Shown one piece after another: positions 62,110-64,000 of a stretch of DNA of 64,000 nucleotides. This DNA comes from Spirochaetota bacterium (lineage in GTDB: Bacteria; Spirochaetota; UBA4802; UBA5368), in contig SCSX01000043.1 of NCBI GenBank assembly GCA_004297825.1, positions 1-64,000 on the forward strand, in the 5' to 3' direction. The position numbers and the translations under genes were made by a program. The notes under the pieces are model-generated. The model worked only from the letters and a program-made list of their open reading frames with translations. It searched no databases and was not told the DNA's origin. Position 1 is the stretch's first letter; every line of letters begins with the position of its first letter.

Positions 62110-63090
62110 TCACAGGAAGCCGTTTTCCCTGTACCACGCGAACGCGTCGTCGATCATCGCCTGGACCGGCGTAACGCAGTAACCGAGCTCCCGCGCCGCC
62201 TTCGCCGAATCGTAGAACGCGCACACCGACATGTACCGCGCCATGCCCGGGTCGACCTCCGGGGGCTTGCGTGTAACGCGCGAGACCGCCTCGCAGATAT
62301 GCCCATACGCGGTGAATACTGCCGGGGGCATCGTGACCCCGGGCGCGTGCTTCCCGAATTTCTGCGCTATCTTCTCGAACAGGTCGCGGTAGGTAATGTT
62401 CTCCCCGGCGCAGATATAGCCCTCCCCGCCCCTGCCCTTCTTCACCGCGGCGATATGCGCCCCGGCGACGTCGCGCACGTGAGCGAAGCTCGCGCCGCCG
62501 GGCGGGCAGGCGGGCACCTTCCCGTCCCGAAGATCGAAGAAGAGGCGTCCGTACTGAAGGGTGAAATCGAAGGGTCCCATCATGCTCCCCGGATAAATCA
62601 CGACCACCTTGAGCTTCTTCCCGTTGAACGCCTTCACGCGCCGCTCTCCCTCGCGCTTCGTATCGGCGTAATTATATCCGGTGCCGCCGTAATTGTAGTC
62701 GGGCCATGACTCGTCCGCGATGCCCCCGGGGAAATAGCCGAGCGCGTCCACGGTGCTCGTGTGCACCAGGGTCTTCACCCCATGCTTCAGGCACGCCTCG
62801 GCCACGTTCACCGGACCCTCGGTGTTGATGCGGCGCTGGCGGTCGAAATGGTTCCTCCACCAGGAGGTGTCGCCCGCGATATGGAAGACCGCGTCCACCC
62901 CCTTCACGGCGCGCCCGACATCCGCCGGATCCGTCACATCGCCGTACGCGATCTCCACCGGAAGGCTCGCTATGTACTTTGCGTTCGATCCCGGAAGGCC
63001 GAACGCGCGCACCTTCCATTTCAGGCGCACGAGCTCGTGCACCATGTTCGCGCCCAAAAATCCCGTCGCGCCGGTCACCAGGCATTTCAT
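62110..63090 (-). CDS. NAD(P)-dependent epimerase/reductase (extended SDR)
   Basis: The protein has 326 residues from the ATG at 63090, which has GGAAGG upstream. Nucleotide-binding motif TGATGFLGANMVHEL and the active-site Tyr-x3-Lys in GTGYNYADTKREGER are present, with the VDAVFHIAGDTSWW and VVIYPGSMMGP blocks of the dihydroflavonol-reductase/HpnA-like group. The substrate is unknown; related proteins act on sugars, sterols or hopanoid intermediates. It is convergent with lepB, with 55 bases between. Confidence 0.93.
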   Translation of the reverse strand: MKCLVTGATGFLGANMVHELVRLKWKVRAFGLPGSNAKYIASLPVEIAYGDVTDPADVGRAVKGVDAVFHIAGDTSWWRNHFDRQRRINTEGPVNVAEACLKHGVKTLVHTSTVDALGYFPGGIADESWPDYNYGGTGYNYADTKREGERRVKAFNGKKLKVVVIYPGSMMGPFDFTLQYGRLFFDLRDGKVPACPPGGASFAHVRDVAGAHIAAVKKGRGGEGYICAGENITYRDLFEKIAQKFGKHAPGVTMPPAVFTAYGHICEAVSRVTRKPPEVDPGMARYMSVCAFYDSAKAARELGYCVTPVQAMIDDAFAWYRENGFL

Positions 63091-63188
63091 GGCATACCTT
63101 CCGTTTCGTATAAGCGATTGCCGCGTGTGGAAGCATAACCCCATTTCGGATGAATTTCAAGCAACTATTCGGGACCGGATAGCGGGGG

Positions 63189-63695
63189 CTATTCCCTGTT
63201 TTTCAGGAAGCTGAGCGCCGATACGACGATATAGGCGACCGGAACGAAAATATTCAGCCAGTAGCCGAACAGGATCCGGTGCGGATCCGCCTTCGTGAGC
63301 TCGTGCGCAAGGGGCATGTAGATAATCCAGAAGAGATAGTAGAGATTGATGCCCGCACGCACGTAGACGCGGAAGCGGTGGGGGAAATACAGCGACGCGA
63401 TCATCACCGCGACGATGCCGATAAGGTAGACGCCAATCGGGTTGTTGATGGAAAAGTTTGCTTCGAATATGTAGAAGTCGGCGATGGGAAGAATCACCGC
63501 GAAGAAGGCCGGGATGGTCGTGAGCGCGATGAATTTTTCGATGAACTCGAGGTCCTGGTATTTTTCCCAGACGTGGGTGAGCAGCCTCATCGCGAGATCG
63601 AAAAGGTAAAGAATCAGGTCGTAAAGCCTGGCGACGCTCCAGGACAGGAGATCGACGATTTCGTGAAAAATGCCGCGCAGCGCATACGTATTCAT
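63189..63695 (-). CDS. Integral membrane protein, unknown function
   Basis: The protein has 168 residues. After an amphipathic lead (RGIFHEIVDLLSWSVARLYD) there are about four hydrophobic helices (FIALTTIPAFFAVILPIADF, PIGVYLIGIVAVMIASLYF, AGINLYYLFWIIYMPLAHEL, WLNIFVPVAYIVVSALSFL). No family was recognised. Its ATG overlaps the stop of the upstream metallo-beta-lactamase-fold gene by 4 bases, so the two are translationally coupled. Confidence 0.85.
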   Translation of the reverse strand: MNTYALRGIFHEIVDLLSWSVARLYDLILYLFDLAMRLLTHVWEKYQDLEFIEKFIALTTIPAFFAVILPIADFYIFEANFSINNPIGVYLIGIVAVMIASLYFPHRFRVYVRAGINLYYLFWIIYMPLAHELTKADPHRILFGYWLNIFVPVAYIVVSALSFLKNRE

Positions 63696-64000
63696 GATTC
63701 CATTTCCACAATTTCAGAATCGTCCGGAAATTCGAACCGCACCGGATATTCATCCACCACCCGCCTCATTTTGTCAAGCTGCTCGCGCCATCCCAGGCCC
63801 GCCTCAGGGTACACATGGGTCACGTACACCCGCGGGGGAAGGCTGCCGGCACGCAGGAGCTGAAGGATGTTTTCGGTATTGAGGTGGCCCGGGTAGGCGT
63901 CGTCGCCGGTGATGCCCCATTCCATGACCGCGATATCGGCTCCCGCGAACAGGCGGGCGAGCCCTTCCGACCAGCCCGTGTCCCCGGTTATCGCGATTCG
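63692..64000 (-). CDS. Metallo-beta-lactamase-fold hydrolase, C-terminal part (5' end outside window)
   Basis: The frame is open to the window edge and begins there with RIAITGDTGWSEGLARLFAG. The ITGDTG motif (metal Asp), EWGITGDDAYPGHLNTENIL (His after the helix) and VYVTHVYPEAG (late His) are the second half of the ribonuclease-Z/AttM-like metallo-beta-lactamase fold. The HxHxDH motif must lie upstream. The substrate is unknown. It is coupled to the membrane protein gene downstream. Confidence 0.88.
   Translation of the reverse strand, partial: RIAITGDTGWSEGLARLFAGADIAVMEWGITGDDAYPGHLNTENILQLLRAGSLPPRVYVTHVYPEAGLGWREQLDKMRRVVDEYPVRFEFPDDSEIVEMES

Overview
The window is bacterial, GC-rich (about 60 %, estimated by eye) and densely packed. 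Several features point to a spirochaete, possibly from the Leptospira side of the phylum. These are many exported lipoproteins with loose lipoboxes, a large surface protein resembling the Leptospira TIGR04388 family, a chemoreceptor with a 7TMR-DISM-like sensor, a SpvB/RHS giant with a signal peptide, and several unassigned outer-membrane barrels. The assignment is an inference; no rRNA or tRNA gene is present to settle it.

Layout. 1-4.4 kb: end of a large surface protein whose last third turns AT-rich, an AT-rich lipoprotein, a DUF3467 protein and an Asp-box (BNR) lipoprotein. 4.4-6.1 kb: an IS-type DDE transposase and a non-coding stretch full of hairpins and a 42-bp direct repeat. 6.1-13.5 kb: hemB, a B12-binding radical SAM enzyme, two envelope proteins, a 111-bp MITE-like element and a TlpA-type thioredoxin. 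13.9-28.6 kb: housekeeping and signalling genes. They are a degenerate-GGDEF/EAL protein, a PrxQ-type peroxiredoxin, recQ, a methyltransferase, a 7TM chemoreceptor, plsC, DUF1697, a DUF2817 peptidase lipoprotein, an NDP-forming acyl-CoA synthetase alpha subunit, a barrel, a lipoprotein and an isoprenylcysteine-methyltransferase-like protein.

28.6-34.3 kb is a tight four-gene minus-strand operon for acyl-CoA/acetate chemistry: CoA hydrolase/transferase fused to GNAT, a fused alpha-beta NDP-forming acyl-CoA synthetase, a BioD/DRTGG protein and a coupled small lipoprotein. Divergent from it are an OmpA/FlgD-like envelope protein and a mannosyl-3-phosphoglycerate phosphatase. 38.7-47 kb holds a three-repeat lipoprotein, a 2,060-residue SpvB/FG-GAP/RHS protein with an AT-rich tip, and a small exported partner. 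47.25-48.03 kb is an AT-rich HigB/HigA-type toxin-antitoxin pair framed by 29-bp inverted repeats.

48.1-64 kb: an NtrC-type regulator; an Mre11/SbcD-like plus membrane-anchored Rad50/YhaN-like pair with a TPR protein; a barrel-like protein carrying HEXXH; an M23 peptidase; a lipoprotein; valS; DUF1178; a signal peptidase I with an unusual N-terminal membrane half; an SDR epimerase; a membrane protein; and the end of a metallo-beta-lactamase-fold protein cut by the window edge.

The points most worth following are the inverted-repeat-bounded toxin-antitoxin unit, the two large surface proteins with AT-rich tips and adjacent exported partners, the membrane-tethered Rad50-like ATPase paired with a phosphoesterase lacking its GNHD motif, the HEXXH barrel, and a recurrent intergenic word GGGGGCCGAT.
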